Part shown: positions 51,811-60,243 of the stretch, piece after piece
How the letters are laid out: every line of letters begins with the position of its first letter
Numbering within the stretch: position 1 is the stretch's first letter
NCBI RefSeq assembly: GCF_019801015.1
Contig: NZ_JAHVJZ010000003.1
Location: 496,001 to 560,000 of the forward strand
From: Marinobacter nauticus
GTDB lineage: Bacteria; Pseudomonadota; Gammaproteobacteria; Enterobacterales; Shewanellaceae
DNA length: 64,000 nucleotides
Direction: 5' to 3'
Program-made: the position numbers and the translations under genes
Notes under the pieces: model-generated
What the model saw: only the letters and a program-made list of their open reading frames with translations
Database searches by the model: none
Told to the model about the DNA's origin: nothing

Positions 51811-52788
51811 TCACAGCCAGCGCTTCCACCTTAATAACACCAACTGAAACCCCACAACCGCCAGCATTCCCCCAACAACGACCCAAAAGGCATGGTGTTC
51901 AGAGGCCCCGGGGATCCCGCCGACATTGATGCCCAACAGGCCGGTGAAGAACCCCAGCGGCAGAAAGATGGCGGTGATGATGGAGAGCACATACATCCGT
52001 CCGTTCAACTGCTCAGACGCCCGTCCCAGCAACTCCTCCTGCACCAGTGCGGCCCGCTCCCGGACTTCGTCAATGCCCTCAATATGGCGCGACAGGTGAT
52101 CCAGCACCTCCCTCAACCACAGCTGATTGCGGGCCGGGATCCAGGGCTGGCGCTCTGACGCCAGCCGGCCCAACGCTTCCCGCTGTGGCGAGAGGTAGCG
52201 GCGCAGGGCGATCACCTGTTGCCGCACATTGGTCAGTGCATTGCGATCCACCTCTTCTCCCTTGTTGACCAGAGAGGCTTCCAACGCATCAATCTCGTCC
52301 TCAAAGGCTTCCACCACCGCCTCAATCGGCTGAACCAGCGCTTGGGCCAACGCCACCACGCAAGCCATGCTGCCTTTCGGCCCCATCCCCTGCTCCAGAT
52401 TCCTGATGGTTTGCGCGGTGGCCTCCAGTGGCCGCCGCCGGGTGGTGATCAGACGATGTTCAGTGAGGTAAAAGCGCAGCGACACCATATCTTCCGGATC
52501 CGAATGGGGGCTCGGGTTGATGCCGCGCAACGCCATCAGCAGTCCATCTCCCATCGGGGTACAACGGGGCCGGCTGTCTTCCGCCACCAGCGCGGCAGCA
52601 ACCAGTGGCGGCAACCCGCTGTCGTTCAGCAACCAGTGACGGGCGTCACTCTGCGAAAAATCCAGGTGCAGCCACAACACGCCCTGCTGCGGCTGCCACT
52701 GGCTCACCTGTGGCCAGTCAAGCCGTCGGGCACCGCCCTGCCCGTCCAGTAAAAGCGCGTGCAGCATGCCGGGTAACGATTCGTTCAT
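51811..52788 (-). CDS. zntB: ZntB-like zinc transporter, CorA family
   Basis: 325 residues, as in E. coli ZntB (327). Long cytoplasmic alpha/beta and helical domain, two C-terminal helices (YVLSIITAIFLPLGFFTGLLG, HHAFWVVVGGMLAVVGFQLVLL). The pore loop motif is GINVGG, the GxN signature of the CorA superfamily; ZntB members also share FFTGLLGIN. Zinc (with protons) transport is known for the family; specificity here is inferred from length and the N-terminal domain. Confidence 0.88.
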   Translation of the reverse strand: MNESLPGMLHALLLDGQGGARRLDWPQVSQWQPQQGVLWLHLDFSQSDARHWLLNDSGLPPLVAAALVAEDSRPRCTPMGDGLLMALRGINPSPHSDPEDMVSLRFYLTEHRLITTRRRPLEATAQTIRNLEQGMGPKGSMACVVALAQALVQPIEAVVEAFEDEIDALEASLVNKGEEVDRNALTNVRQQVIALRRYLSPQREALGRLASERQPWIPARNQLWLREVLDHLSRHIEGIDEVRERAALVQEELLGRASEQLNGRMYVLSIITAIFLPLGFFTGLLGINVGGIPGASEHHAFWVVVGGMLAVVGFQLVLLRWKRWL

Positions 52789-52808
52789 GGTGGCTCCTTT
52801 TACCCTGC

Positions 52809-53690
52809 TTATAGGGACAGCCTGGGCTGAATGAAATCAAGAAAGACACGGATCCGCTCCGCCAGGACGCTGTTCTGATAGAACACCGCATTGACCCGCT
52901 CCCGGTCTGCGATGGGGGTCAACTGGCCGGCCATTACCGTCACCAGACGCCCCGCAGCCAGATCTTTCGCCACCATAAAGTTGGACAGGCAGGCAATCCC
53001 CTGCCCCGCCAGCGCCATGGCACGGAGTAACTCTCCATTGCTGACCGCGACCTCAGGCCGGATGGGGGGCTGGTCTGCCAATGGCCACTGATTCAATTTT
53101 GATGGTGGAATGAAGCCCAGCAGGCTGTGTTGGGCCAGCGCGGCTCCATCAGCCGGGGTGCCCATCCGTGTCAGGTAATCCGGTGACGCCACCAGATGCA
53201 GCGGCGACCGCCCCAAAGGCCGGGCATGGAGCGTGGAGTCGGACAGCGAGCCGATGCGGATCGCGACGTCGATCCGCTTTTCCAGTAGGTCGATGATCCC
53301 TTCGCTGGCAGACAGCTCCAGCCGGATAGAGGGGTAACATTGACGAAACTCATCCAGCAAAGGCACCAGCTGGTGCAACAAAAACGGGCTGGCCGCATCC
53401 ACCCGCAGGCGCCCTGCTGGCAGCCCGGCCACCTGGGCCACCGCTTCTTCGGCGGCACTCAGTTGGGCCAGTCCGTCGCGGATCCCTTGAGCAAACGTCG
53501 CCCCCTCTTCCGTCAGCTCCAGCCGCCGGGTGGTTCGGTTCAGCAAGGTGGTGTTGAGTTGCTGCTCCAGTCGGCTGACGGCCCGGGAGACCCGGGCCAC
53601 CTGAAGATCCAGCGCCAGTGCCGCAGCCGAAAAGCTGCCGGCATCCACCACGGCAAGGAAACACTGCAGATCATCAGAACGGGTTTTCAT
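52809..53690 (-). CDS. LysR-family transcriptional regulator
   Basis: 293 residues. HTH: DLQCFLAVVDAGSFSAAALAL, then VARVSRAVSRLEQQL as recognition helix, LLNRTTRRLELTEEG as wing. C-terminal periplasmic-binding-like effector domain to about 290. This CrgA-like subgroup often represses a divergent transporter. It is divergent from the MFS gene at 53791, with a 100-base AT-rich promoter between. Confidence 0.9.
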   Translation of the reverse strand: MKTRSDDLQCFLAVVDAGSFSAAALALDLQVARVSRAVSRLEQQLNTTLLNRTTRRLELTEEGATFAQGIRDGLAQLSAAEEAVAQVAGLPAGRLRVDAASPFLLHQLVPLLDEFRQCYPSIRLELSASEGIIDLLEKRIDVAIRIGSLSDSTLHARPLGRSPLHLVASPDYLTRMGTPADGAALAQHSLLGFIPPSKLNQWPLADQPPIRPEVAVSNGELLRAMALAGQGIACLSNFMVAKDLAAGRLVTVMAGQLTPIADRERVNAVFYQNSVLAERIRVFLDFIQPRLSL

Positions 53691-53790
53691 ATCAAATCGG
53701 ACAAAAGTTTTTTGTCGAATATAGCATTTTTCACAAATGTTCGACGGTCAATAATGCCCGCCATCCGAAGCCCCTTAAGCGAGAAAGTCC

Positions 53791-54972
53791 ATGCCTGTTG
53801 CACTGCTGGCGCTGACCCTGAGCGCCTTTGCCATCGGCACCACCGAGTTTGTGATTGTCGGCCTGATCCCCACCATGGCCGCCGACCTCGGCGTGTCACT
53901 CCCCTCCGCTGGCCTGCTGGTCAGCCTTTACGCCCTTGGTGTCGCCGTGGGCGCACCGGTACTGACCGCTCTCACCGGCCGTTGGCAACGAAAAACCGTG
54001 TTGTTGTCGGTCATGACGTTGTTTGTGGCGGGTAACCTGCTGGCCTGGCAAGCGCCCGGTTACAGCGCACTGATTGTTGCCCGGTTGCTGACCGGCCTGG
54101 CCCACGGCGTGTTTTTCTCCATCGGCTCGACGGTGGCCACCAGCCTGGTGAGCAAGGAGAAAGAGGCCTCGGCGATCGCCATCATGTTTACCGGCCTGAC
54201 CGTGGCGCTGGTGACCGGCGTACCACTGGGCACCTACATCGGCCAGATGTTTGGCTGGCAGACCACTTTCCTGGTGGTATCCGGGCTGGGCGTGGTCGCT
54301 CTGGCGGGCAGTGCGCTGCTTATCCCGTCCAATCTGAAGCAGCCTGCGCCCGCAAAGATCCGTGACCAGCTGAAAGTCCTGACCCAGCCCCGCCTGCTGC
54401 TGGTGTATGCCATTACCGCCCTGGGTTATGGCGGCACCTTTATCGCCTTCACCTACCTGGCCCCGATTCTGGAGCAGGTTTCCGGCTTCAGCGCCAGCCT
54501 GACCGGCGCAATCCTGCTGGTCTACGGTGTTTCGGTTGCCGTCGGCAACATCTGGGGAGGCAAACTGGCGGACCGCAAAGGCCCGGTCAGCGCCCTGACC
54601 CTGATTTTTTCTGGCCTGGCTGCGGTGCTGCTGGCCCTGAGTCTGACCGCCTACAGCCAGGTGGGAGCGGTTCTGACCGTACTGGTCTGGGGCGCCTTTG
54701 CCTTTGGCAATGTGCCCGGCCTTCAGGTGTACGTGGTGCAACTGGCCCAGAAGTACGCCCCCAACGCCGTGGACGTGGCCTCCGGCCTGAACATCGCGGC
54801 CTTTAACGTCGGCATTGCGCTGGGTGCCTGGGGGGGCGGCCTGGTGGTGGCGCAGAGTGGTCTGATGAACACCCCCTGGATCGGCGCCCTGATCGTACTG
54901 CTGGCACTGGTCCTGACCCGATTGAGCGGCCAGCTGGACCGCCGCAGCAACGCCGTACCCTGCCCGGCCTGA
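53791..54972 (+). CDS. MFS transporter, YdhP/SotB-like
   Basis: 393 residues, twelve helices. LSAFAIGTTEFVIVGLIPTMA in the first helix (TEF motif), GRWQRKTVLL loop 2-3 signature, FTGLTVALVTGVPLGTYIG as motif C, and the second-half LADRKGPV. These mark the AraJ/YdhP/SotB drug:H+ antiporter subgroup, exporters of sugars or drugs. Regulated probably by the divergent LysR gene. Ends with a strong terminator. Confidence 0.9.
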   Translation: MPVALLALTLSAFAIGTTEFVIVGLIPTMAADLGVSLPSAGLLVSLYALGVAVGAPVLTALTGRWQRKTVLLSVMTLFVAGNLLAWQAPGYSALIVARLLTGLAHGVFFSIGSTVATSLVSKEKEASAIAIMFTGLTVALVTGVPLGTYIGQMFGWQTTFLVVSGLGVVALAGSALLIPSNLKQPAPAKIRDQLKVLTQPRLLLVYAITALGYGGTFIAFTYLAPILEQVSGFSASLTGAILLVYGVSVAVGNIWGGKLADRKGPVSALTLIFSGLAAVLLALSLTAYSQVGAVLTVLVWGAFAFGNVPGLQVYVVQLAQKYAPNAVDVASGLNIAAFNVGIALGAWGGGLVVAQSGLMNTPWIGALIVLLALVLTRLSGQLDRRSNAVPCPA

Positions 54973-54981
54973 ATCCGCAAC

Positions 54982-55008
54982 ACGCCCCGCACTGCGGGGC
55001 GTATTTTC
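54982..55008 (+). terminator. Intrinsic terminator of the MFS gene
   Basis: ACGCCCCGC/GCGGGGCGT stem (54982-55002) followed by ATTTTC. Confidence 0.8.
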
Positions 55009-55100
55009 AAGACACGTCAAGGCAGGTAAATCCCGGTAAAGGTCGCAACTCTTCGACGTTTTCAGGCTCTCAGACTGGCGAATCCAACAAGGAGGTGACT

Positions 55101-55520
55101 ATGCCGATTTTCCGTTCCCGTCTGTTCTTGCCTGCGCTCTGCGCGTTGCCGATGCTGAGCGCCTGTGCCAGCGACCCGACGCCAGACTACCGCTTCTATA
55201 CCGAGCCAGGCCCCTCAGGCCTCCGCTTTACTCTGGTGCACTTTAATCATGACGCGGCCGAACCCACGAACCAGCCGGCCGCACAAAGTTCGCGCCCGGA
55301 TAAGGGTCAGGGCCAGCGCCGGGGGAAAGGGCAACGCCCTGATGCCGCTCAGCGTGAGCGAGAAAGCGCTCCGGTCCCCAATAGCAGCGTCGCAGACAGC
55401 GAACTGCTGGCGTTGCTGGAGCAGGAGTTGGACCAACGCAGCCTCTGCCCGGATGGGTATCGCATCGATCAATGGCGACCCACTCAGCGCGGCGTATTGC
55501 TGCAGGGTCAATGCCGCTGA
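55101..55520 (+). CDS. Hypothetical small lipoprotein
   Basis: 139 residues. A signal sequence ends in the lipobox MLSAC, so the lipidated Cys is near residue 22. The mature part has a Gln/Arg/Lys-rich low-complexity stretch (residues about 60-90) and a C-terminal domain with two Cys (LCPDGYRI, GQCR) that may pair. A perfect AAGGAGGT lies upstream of ATG 55101; an in-frame GTG six bases earlier overlaps that site and is not preferred. No family recognised. Confidence 0.7.
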   Translation: MPIFRSRLFLPALCALPMLSACASDPTPDYRFYTEPGPSGLRFTLVHFNHDAAEPTNQPAAQSSRPDKGQGQRRGKGQRPDAAQRERESAPVPNSSVADSELLALLEQELDQRSLCPDGYRIDQWRPTQRGVLLQGQCR

Positions 55521-55521
55521 A

Positions 55522-56439
55522 TCAGAACGGCAGAGACGCCTTCAGAAAACGGGTAAAGGCCTGAACCTTAGCGCTGTGGTGGATGTCCCGGTGGGTCACC
55601 AGCCACAGCGGCGTCGCCCACTCTGCCGGAGGGGGCAGCAAAGGCACCAGCGCGTCGTCGTCCGATACCGACCACTCCGGTATCGGGCCGATGCCCAGCC
55701 CTTCCTGTACGGCCAGGCGCAATGCCGGTAACTCACTGCAGCGAAATGCCACCGACGATTCCGGCAGGCGATTGAACCAGGACAGGTAAGGCAGATTCCC
55801 GTATTCCCGGGGGGGCGCCACAAACTGGTGGCCATCCAGCCCTTGCTGGGCCCAGAGCGCTTCCGGTTGGATCTGGCCATGCTGAGCCAGGTAATCACGA
55901 CTGGCGTACAACGTCGCACTGAGGCCAGCCAACCTCTGCACCACGTAATCCGGATGCTGGGGCTGGGCGCCGGGGCGAACGCCAACGTGGGCTTCTCCGT
56001 GGTCCAGCCGATACAGACGGGTATCGGATTGCAGGTCCAGTTGCAGGCCAGGATGCTGACGTCGAAAGGCCGCCATAATGGGGATCAGCACCGGGGTAAA
56101 GCTGTTGACGCTGGTCACCACCAGAGTGCCGCTTATCTGCTCGTCCGCTCCCTCAATCCGCCCCAGCAGGCGGTCAAACTCACTCTGGGTCTGCGCACCC
56201 GCAGCCATCAGCAACCGCCCGGCTTCCGTAGGGGCATAGCCCCGGGCCTGACGGTGAAACAGGCGCACATTCAGACGCTGCTCCAGTGCATTTATACGAC
56301 GCAGCACCGTAGCGTGATGAACGCCAAGCGCCTCGGCTGCGGCCGACAATGTCCCTAACCTTGCTACCTGAAACGCAAAATGGATGTCGCTCCAATCCTG
56401 AGCGTTGGCCGTACCGACGACCGACTTCTGTGCATTCAT
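55522..56439 (-). CDS. LysR-family transcriptional regulator
   Basis: 305 residues. HTH at about 15-75: DIHFAFQVARLGTLSAAAEAL, VHHATVLRRINALEQRLNV. Effector domain to 300. ATG 56439 chosen over GTG 56460. The start codon lies inside a palindrome, GTGCATTCATGCAC, which may be its own operator. It is divergent from the FMN reductase gene, its likely target. Confidence 0.9.
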   Translation of the reverse strand: MNAQKSVVGTANAQDWSDIHFAFQVARLGTLSAAAEALGVHHATVLRRINALEQRLNVRLFHRQARGYAPTEAGRLLMAAGAQTQSEFDRLLGRIEGADEQISGTLVVTSVNSFTPVLIPIMAAFRRQHPGLQLDLQSDTRLYRLDHGEAHVGVRPGAQPQHPDYVVQRLAGLSATLYASRDYLAQHGQIQPEALWAQQGLDGHQFVAPPREYGNLPYLSWFNRLPESSVAFRCSELPALRLAVQEGLGIGPIPEWSVSDDDALVPLLPPPAEWATPLWLVTHRDIHHSAKVQAFTRFLKASLPF

Positions 56440-56443
56440 GCAC
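56430..56443. promoter_or_regulatory. Palindrome overlapping the LysR start codon
   Basis: GTGCA-TTCA-TGCAC, perfect 5-base arms spanning the translation start of the LysR gene. A possible autoregulatory site; otherwise coincidental coding sequence. Confidence 0.3.
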
Positions 56444-56545
56444 ACCAACTTTGCATCCACTGGCTGTTAGTGCAAGCCAAAACCGCGCATTCTGTACCCA
56501 ACACAGTCACCGACTGCCGCACAGAATCACTCTAAGGAGCCCACC

Positions 56546-57109
56546 ATGACCACTCACACCCCGCATATCCTGGCGTTTTCCGGCAGCCTGCGTCGCGATT
56601 CCTGGAACCATAAACTGGTGGAGCAAGCGGCAGAACGCGCCCGCGCACAGGGCGCAGAAGTCACCGTGATTCAGCTGGCGGACTACCCCCTCCCTCTGTT
56701 TAACGAGGAGTTGGAAGGGCAACCCAACCCGCAGCTGGAGGCGCTTCGTCAGTTGTTCAGCAGTGCCGATGGCCTGCTTATCGCCAGTCCGGAGTACAAC
56801 GGTTCCTTTACCGCCGCCCTGAAAAACCTGCTGGACTGGCTGTCCCGTCCGGCCGATGGCTACACCGTGCCCTACAGCACACTGAGTGCCGCCCTGCTGG
56901 CGACCTCTCCGGGCGGGCTGGGAGGCATTCGCGGCCTGAGCCATCTGCGCGAGCTGCTGATGAACCTCGGCACCCTGGTGATGCCCGGCCAACTGGCCGT
57001 CGGAGGGGCTTTTCAGGCCTTCAATGACGCGGGACAGCTGGCCAACCCCGCCATGGTGGACCGGCTGGATGCCATCGTGGCAGCACTGGTTCAACAGCTC
57101 AGCCGCTGA
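56546..57109 (+). CDS. NADPH-dependent FMN reductase / quinone reductase
   Basis: 187 residues, flavodoxin-like fold. FSGSLRRDSWNHKL binds FMN phosphate; LLIASPEYNGSFTAALKNLLDW is the second signature; ATSPGGLGGIRGLSHLR the third. Relatives (ChrR, YieF, ArsH-like) reduce quinones, chromate or dyes. AAGGAG precedes ATG 56546. It is divergent from a LysR regulator. Confidence 0.9.
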   Translation: MTTHTPHILAFSGSLRRDSWNHKLVEQAAERARAQGAEVTVIQLADYPLPLFNEELEGQPNPQLEALRQLFSSADGLLIASPEYNGSFTAALKNLLDWLSRPADGYTVPYSTLSAALLATSPGGLGGIRGLSHLRELLMNLGTLVMPGQLAVGGAFQAFNDAGQLANPAMVDRLDAIVAALVQQLSR

Positions 57110-57122
57110 GTCAAAGGCACCG

Positions 57123-57148
57123 CGCCCCGCTGATCATGGGGCGTTTGA
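57123..57148 (+). terminator. Probable terminator after the FMN reductase gene
   Basis: CGCCCC/GGGGCG stem (57123-57143) with a nine-base loop followed by TTT. Confidence 0.55.
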
Positions 57149-57226
57149 CGCTTAAGGGCCGAAAACGGCCAATTTCCCGCTTCGGCTCGGTTACACTGGC
57201 CTCATCGATTGCTGAGACTGAGTGCC

Positions 57227-58591
57227 ATGAACGCCCATCAATACCGACAAGCCCGGCTGGCCAGAGATCCGCGTTTTGACGGCCGCTTCTATGTGGCAGT
57301 GCGCACCACCGGGATCTACTGCCGGCCCATCTGCCCGGCTACGGCGCCGAAAGAGGAGAACGTCACCTATTTCGACAGCGCCATTGCCGCCGCCAACGCG
57401 GGATACCGCCCCTGTCTGCGCTGCCGGCCAGACAGTGCGCCGGGGTCCTGGGCCTGGCGTGGCACGGACACCACCCTTGAACGGGCGGTACGGCTGATTG
57501 ATGAAGGCGCCCTGATTGAAGGCAGTGTGGCCATGCTGGCAGAGCGGCTGGGCATTGGCCCCCGCTATCTGAACAAGCTGTTCCAGGCGGGCATGGGCAC
57601 CAGTGCCAAGCAATATGGGCTTCACCTGCAACTGATGCTGGCCAAGCGATTGCTTCATGACACCACCTGGCCCATGCCTGACGTGGCCGCCGCAGCCGGA
57701 TTTGGCAGCGTACGTCGGTTCAACGACTGCTTTGCCACTCAGCTGAATCTCACACCGGGGCAGATCCGTCGCGCCAATGCCGCCGCTCGTCCCGGTCTGA
57801 CGCTGTTTTTCAGCTATCGTCCCCCCTATGCCTGGGCGCCTCTGCGCCAGTTTCTCGCTTTTCGGGCCGTGCCGGAGATGGAGTGGGTCGGCGACGACCA
57901 TTACGGGCGCACCCTTACCGCCCCGGACGGCAGCCTGGTCCGCTTTACCGCTTACCACAAGCCGGCGCGCAATGGCTTTGAGGTCCGCATTGAGTGCGCA
58001 CAAACCACCCCGTTGCTGCCGATCATTCAGTGCATCCGACGCCTGCTGGATCTGGACGCCGACATCGCCACCGTGGACGCCCAACTCAGTCAATTGTCGG
58101 GCCTCGCCCCACACCTGACGCCAGGGTTGCGCCTGCCCGGAATTCTGACGCCTTTTGAAGCGGGTATCCGCGCCATTCTCGGCCAGCAGGTCAGCGTGGT
58201 GGCCGCCCGCAAACTGGTGATTCAGATGGTGCATCAATACGGTGAAGGGGAAGGCGAGCAACGTCGTTTCCCAACACCTCAGACCATCGCCAGCGCCAGT
58301 CTGAGTGAGCTTGGCATGCCAGACAGTCGCCGCCAGACCCTGCGCCGCTTTGCCGCCCACGTGGCGGAGCACGGCGATCAGCAGGAGCCCACTGAGTGGC
58401 TGGCACTCAAAGGGATGGGCCCCTGGACCGTGGATTACGTCAAAATGCGGGGACGCTCAGAGCCAGACGTGTTCCTGGGGACCGATCTGGGCGTAAAGAA
58501 AGCGCTGGCTCAGCGGGGACTGGAACTGAACACCGATGACGCCGCGCCCTGGCGCAGCTACCTGACCTTTCAATTGTGGAATTTGCTATGA
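57227..58591 (+). CDS. Ada-AraC-AlkA fusion: adaptive response regulator and 3-methyladenine glycosylase
   Basis: 454 residues, three modules. The Ada-type zinc domain (1-75) holds four Cys (C32, C36, C63, C66); C32 corresponds to Ada Cys38, acceptor of methyl from phosphotriesters. An AraC-type HTH follows (about 85-180, SVAMLAERLGIGPRYLNKLF). The AlkA glycosylase part (about 185-454) has helix-hairpin-helix LKGMGPWTVDYVKMR and catalytic Asp in GTDLGVKKA. Such fusions (DNA-3-methyladenine glycosylase 2) combine sensing and repair. The stop overlaps the ogt start as ATGA. Confidence 0.92.
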   Translation: MNAHQYRQARLARDPRFDGRFYVAVRTTGIYCRPICPATAPKEENVTYFDSAIAAANAGYRPCLRCRPDSAPGSWAWRGTDTTLERAVRLIDEGALIEGSVAMLAERLGIGPRYLNKLFQAGMGTSAKQYGLHLQLMLAKRLLHDTTWPMPDVAAAAGFGSVRRFNDCFATQLNLTPGQIRRANAAARPGLTLFFSYRPPYAWAPLRQFLAFRAVPEMEWVGDDHYGRTLTAPDGSLVRFTAYHKPARNGFEVRIECAQTTPLLPIIQCIRRLLDLDADIATVDAQLSQLSGLAPHLTPGLRLPGILTPFEAGIRAILGQQVSVVAARKLVIQMVHQYGEGEGEQRRFPTPQTIASASLSELGMPDSRRQTLRRFAAHVAEHGDQQEPTEWLALKGMGPWTVDYVKMRGRSEPDVFLGTDLGVKKALAQRGLELNTDDAAPWRSYLTFQLWNLL

Positions 58592-59061
58592 CCCAGCACT
58601 ACCTGAGCCGCATGGCCACGCCGGTGGGCCAGCTTGAAATCGTCGCCGATGAGCGTGCCATTATCGCGGTGCAGTTTATCGACGAAGACGCGCCAGCAAC
58701 GGCACCGGAGAGCCCGTTGACCCAGGAGGCCAAAGCGCAGCTGGAGGCGTATTTCTGCGGCCAGCGCCAACAGTTTGATCTGCCTCTGGCACCGAAAGGC
58801 ACCCCGTTCCGCCAGGCCGCCTGGCAGGCGCTGTGTGCCATCCCCTACGGAGAAACCCGCAGTTATGGAGAACAGGCGGTGGTGATGGGCAATCCCAAGG
58901 CGGTGCGGGCAGTCGGTGCCGCCAATGGTGCCAACCCCATTGCCATCGTGATCCCCTGCCATCGGGTGATCGGCAAAAACGGCACCCTGACCGGCTACGC
59001 TGGCGGGCTGGACCGCAAAGCCTGGCTGTTGGCGCTGGAGCAGGATGCCCTGGGCCGTTAA
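58588..59061 (+). CDS. ogt: Methylated-DNA-protein-cysteine methyltransferase
   Basis: 157 residues. Suicide repair of O6-methylguanine. Active site IPCHRVIG with acceptor Cys124; KGTPFRQAAWQAL and YGETRSYGEQA before it, GYAGGLDRKAWLLALE after. Length and lack of Ada N-domain mark it as Ogt. Coupled to the Ada-AlkA gene, so both alkylation-repair activities are expressed together. Convergent with mltC, stop codons overlapping in TTAA. Confidence 0.94.
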   Translation: MTQHYLSRMATPVGQLEIVADERAIIAVQFIDEDAPATAPESPLTQEAKAQLEAYFCGQRQQFDLPLAPKGTPFRQAAWQALCAIPYGETRSYGEQAVVMGNPKAVRAVGAANGANPIAIVIPCHRVIGKNGTLTGYAGGLDRKAWLLALEQDALGR

Positions 59062-60155
59062 AGCGCCCCCTCGTTAAACTCCCGCTGAAACGCCAGCACC
59101 TTTTGCAGGTAACGGCGGGCCTCCGCTTTGGGGTGACGGTTGGTCAGCGCCCAATACACCTGATCCGGCTGCAGGCTGTTCAGGTCCCGCATCGCCCGCT
59201 TACGGTCGCGGTCAAAGGTCGCCAGTACCCCGCCAGTGCCTCCGTTATAGGCGGAGATCATTGCGTAATGCAGTGTGGTGGGGTGCTTCACCTCCCGCAG
59301 GTAGCGGGTCTTCAACAGGTGAAAGTAGGCCGCGCCAGTGTCGATATTGCTGGCCGGGTCAAACAGGTAGGCCTGGGTCGGCATACCACTTTTGCCCTTC
59401 ACCAGTTTAAACACGTCCGCCCCGGCGGTTTTCGGGATCACCTGCATCAGGCCGTAGGCACCAGCATGGCTGACCGCATAGGGATTGAAGCTGCTTTCGG
59501 TTTTGATGATGGCGTAGAGCAGGTCTTCCGGCAGGTTATAGCGCCGGGCGGCAGCCCGGATCAGCGGGGCGTACTGATACTCCCGCTGTGACAGATGGTT
59601 CGACACCATGTCGATTTCGACGAAGTAGGTCTGCCCCCGGGGCAGTGTCTGCTGCTGCAGTTGATGGGCAATCAGGTAATCCGCGTAGCGATTGGCCCGC
59701 CAGGTCCATTCGATGGGCTGCTTGTCCTGGTCCACCACCTGGCCCAGCAGAAACGGCTTGCCTTTCAGCTCCACCCGCTCATCGCTGAACATATGCACCG
59801 CACTGGGATCCGACGGCATCAGCAACGTCTCCACAATGGCCTGATGCAGCTTCTCTCTGGGCTGATTCCGGGCAATGGTGCTGACCCAGATTTTGCCCTG
59901 ATCAAAGTTGATGTGGGCTCGGGTTCGAAAGCCGTCGATGTACTTCACGTAGTCGTGCTTGCCCGCTTCCAGGTAATCCCTTTCCCCCCACTGCGCTTTA
60001 ACCTGGCTGGAAAACTGTTGGATAAGCGCCTCAAACGCCTGCTCATCCCGGGCTGGTGCAGATGCATTCACCGACTCTACCGGTGAGGGTGGCGTGCTGC
60101 AGGCAGTCAGAAGCAGCGTCAGGCCGCAGAGAATAGAGGAAAACAGGCGTTTCAT
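59058..60155 (-). CDS. mltC: Membrane-bound lytic murein transglycosylase C
   Basis: 365 residues, like E. coli MltC (359). Lipobox LLTAC gives an outer-membrane lipoprotein. The N-terminal DUF3393-type domain (to about 190) includes HDYVKYIDGFRTRAHINFD; the C-terminal SLT domain has the catalytic Glu in IIKTESSFNPYAVS and GAYGLMQVIPKTAG, then SAYNGGTGGVL. Cleaves peptidoglycan to 1,6-anhydromuropeptides. Not next to mutY/yggX as in enterobacteria. Confidence 0.95.
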   Translation of the reverse strand: MKRLFSSILCGLTLLLTACSTPPSPVESVNASAPARDEQAFEALIQQFSSQVKAQWGERDYLEAGKHDYVKYIDGFRTRAHINFDQGKIWVSTIARNQPREKLHQAIVETLLMPSDPSAVHMFSDERVELKGKPFLLGQVVDQDKQPIEWTWRANRYADYLIAHQLQQQTLPRGQTYFVEIDMVSNHLSQREYQYAPLIRAAARRYNLPEDLLYAIIKTESSFNPYAVSHAGAYGLMQVIPKTAGADVFKLVKGKSGMPTQAYLFDPASNIDTGAAYFHLLKTRYLREVKHPTTLHYAMISAYNGGTGGVLATFDRDRKRAMRDLNSLQPDQVYWALTNRHPKAEARRYLQKVLAFQREFNEGAL

Positions 60156-60243
60156 GGCACCGGGTTCGTGATGGCCAGTCGCCACCACCTCAGATTCAGT
60201 CAAACCCCGGATTGTACGTGGTCACGCCACGTTTGAAAAACCC

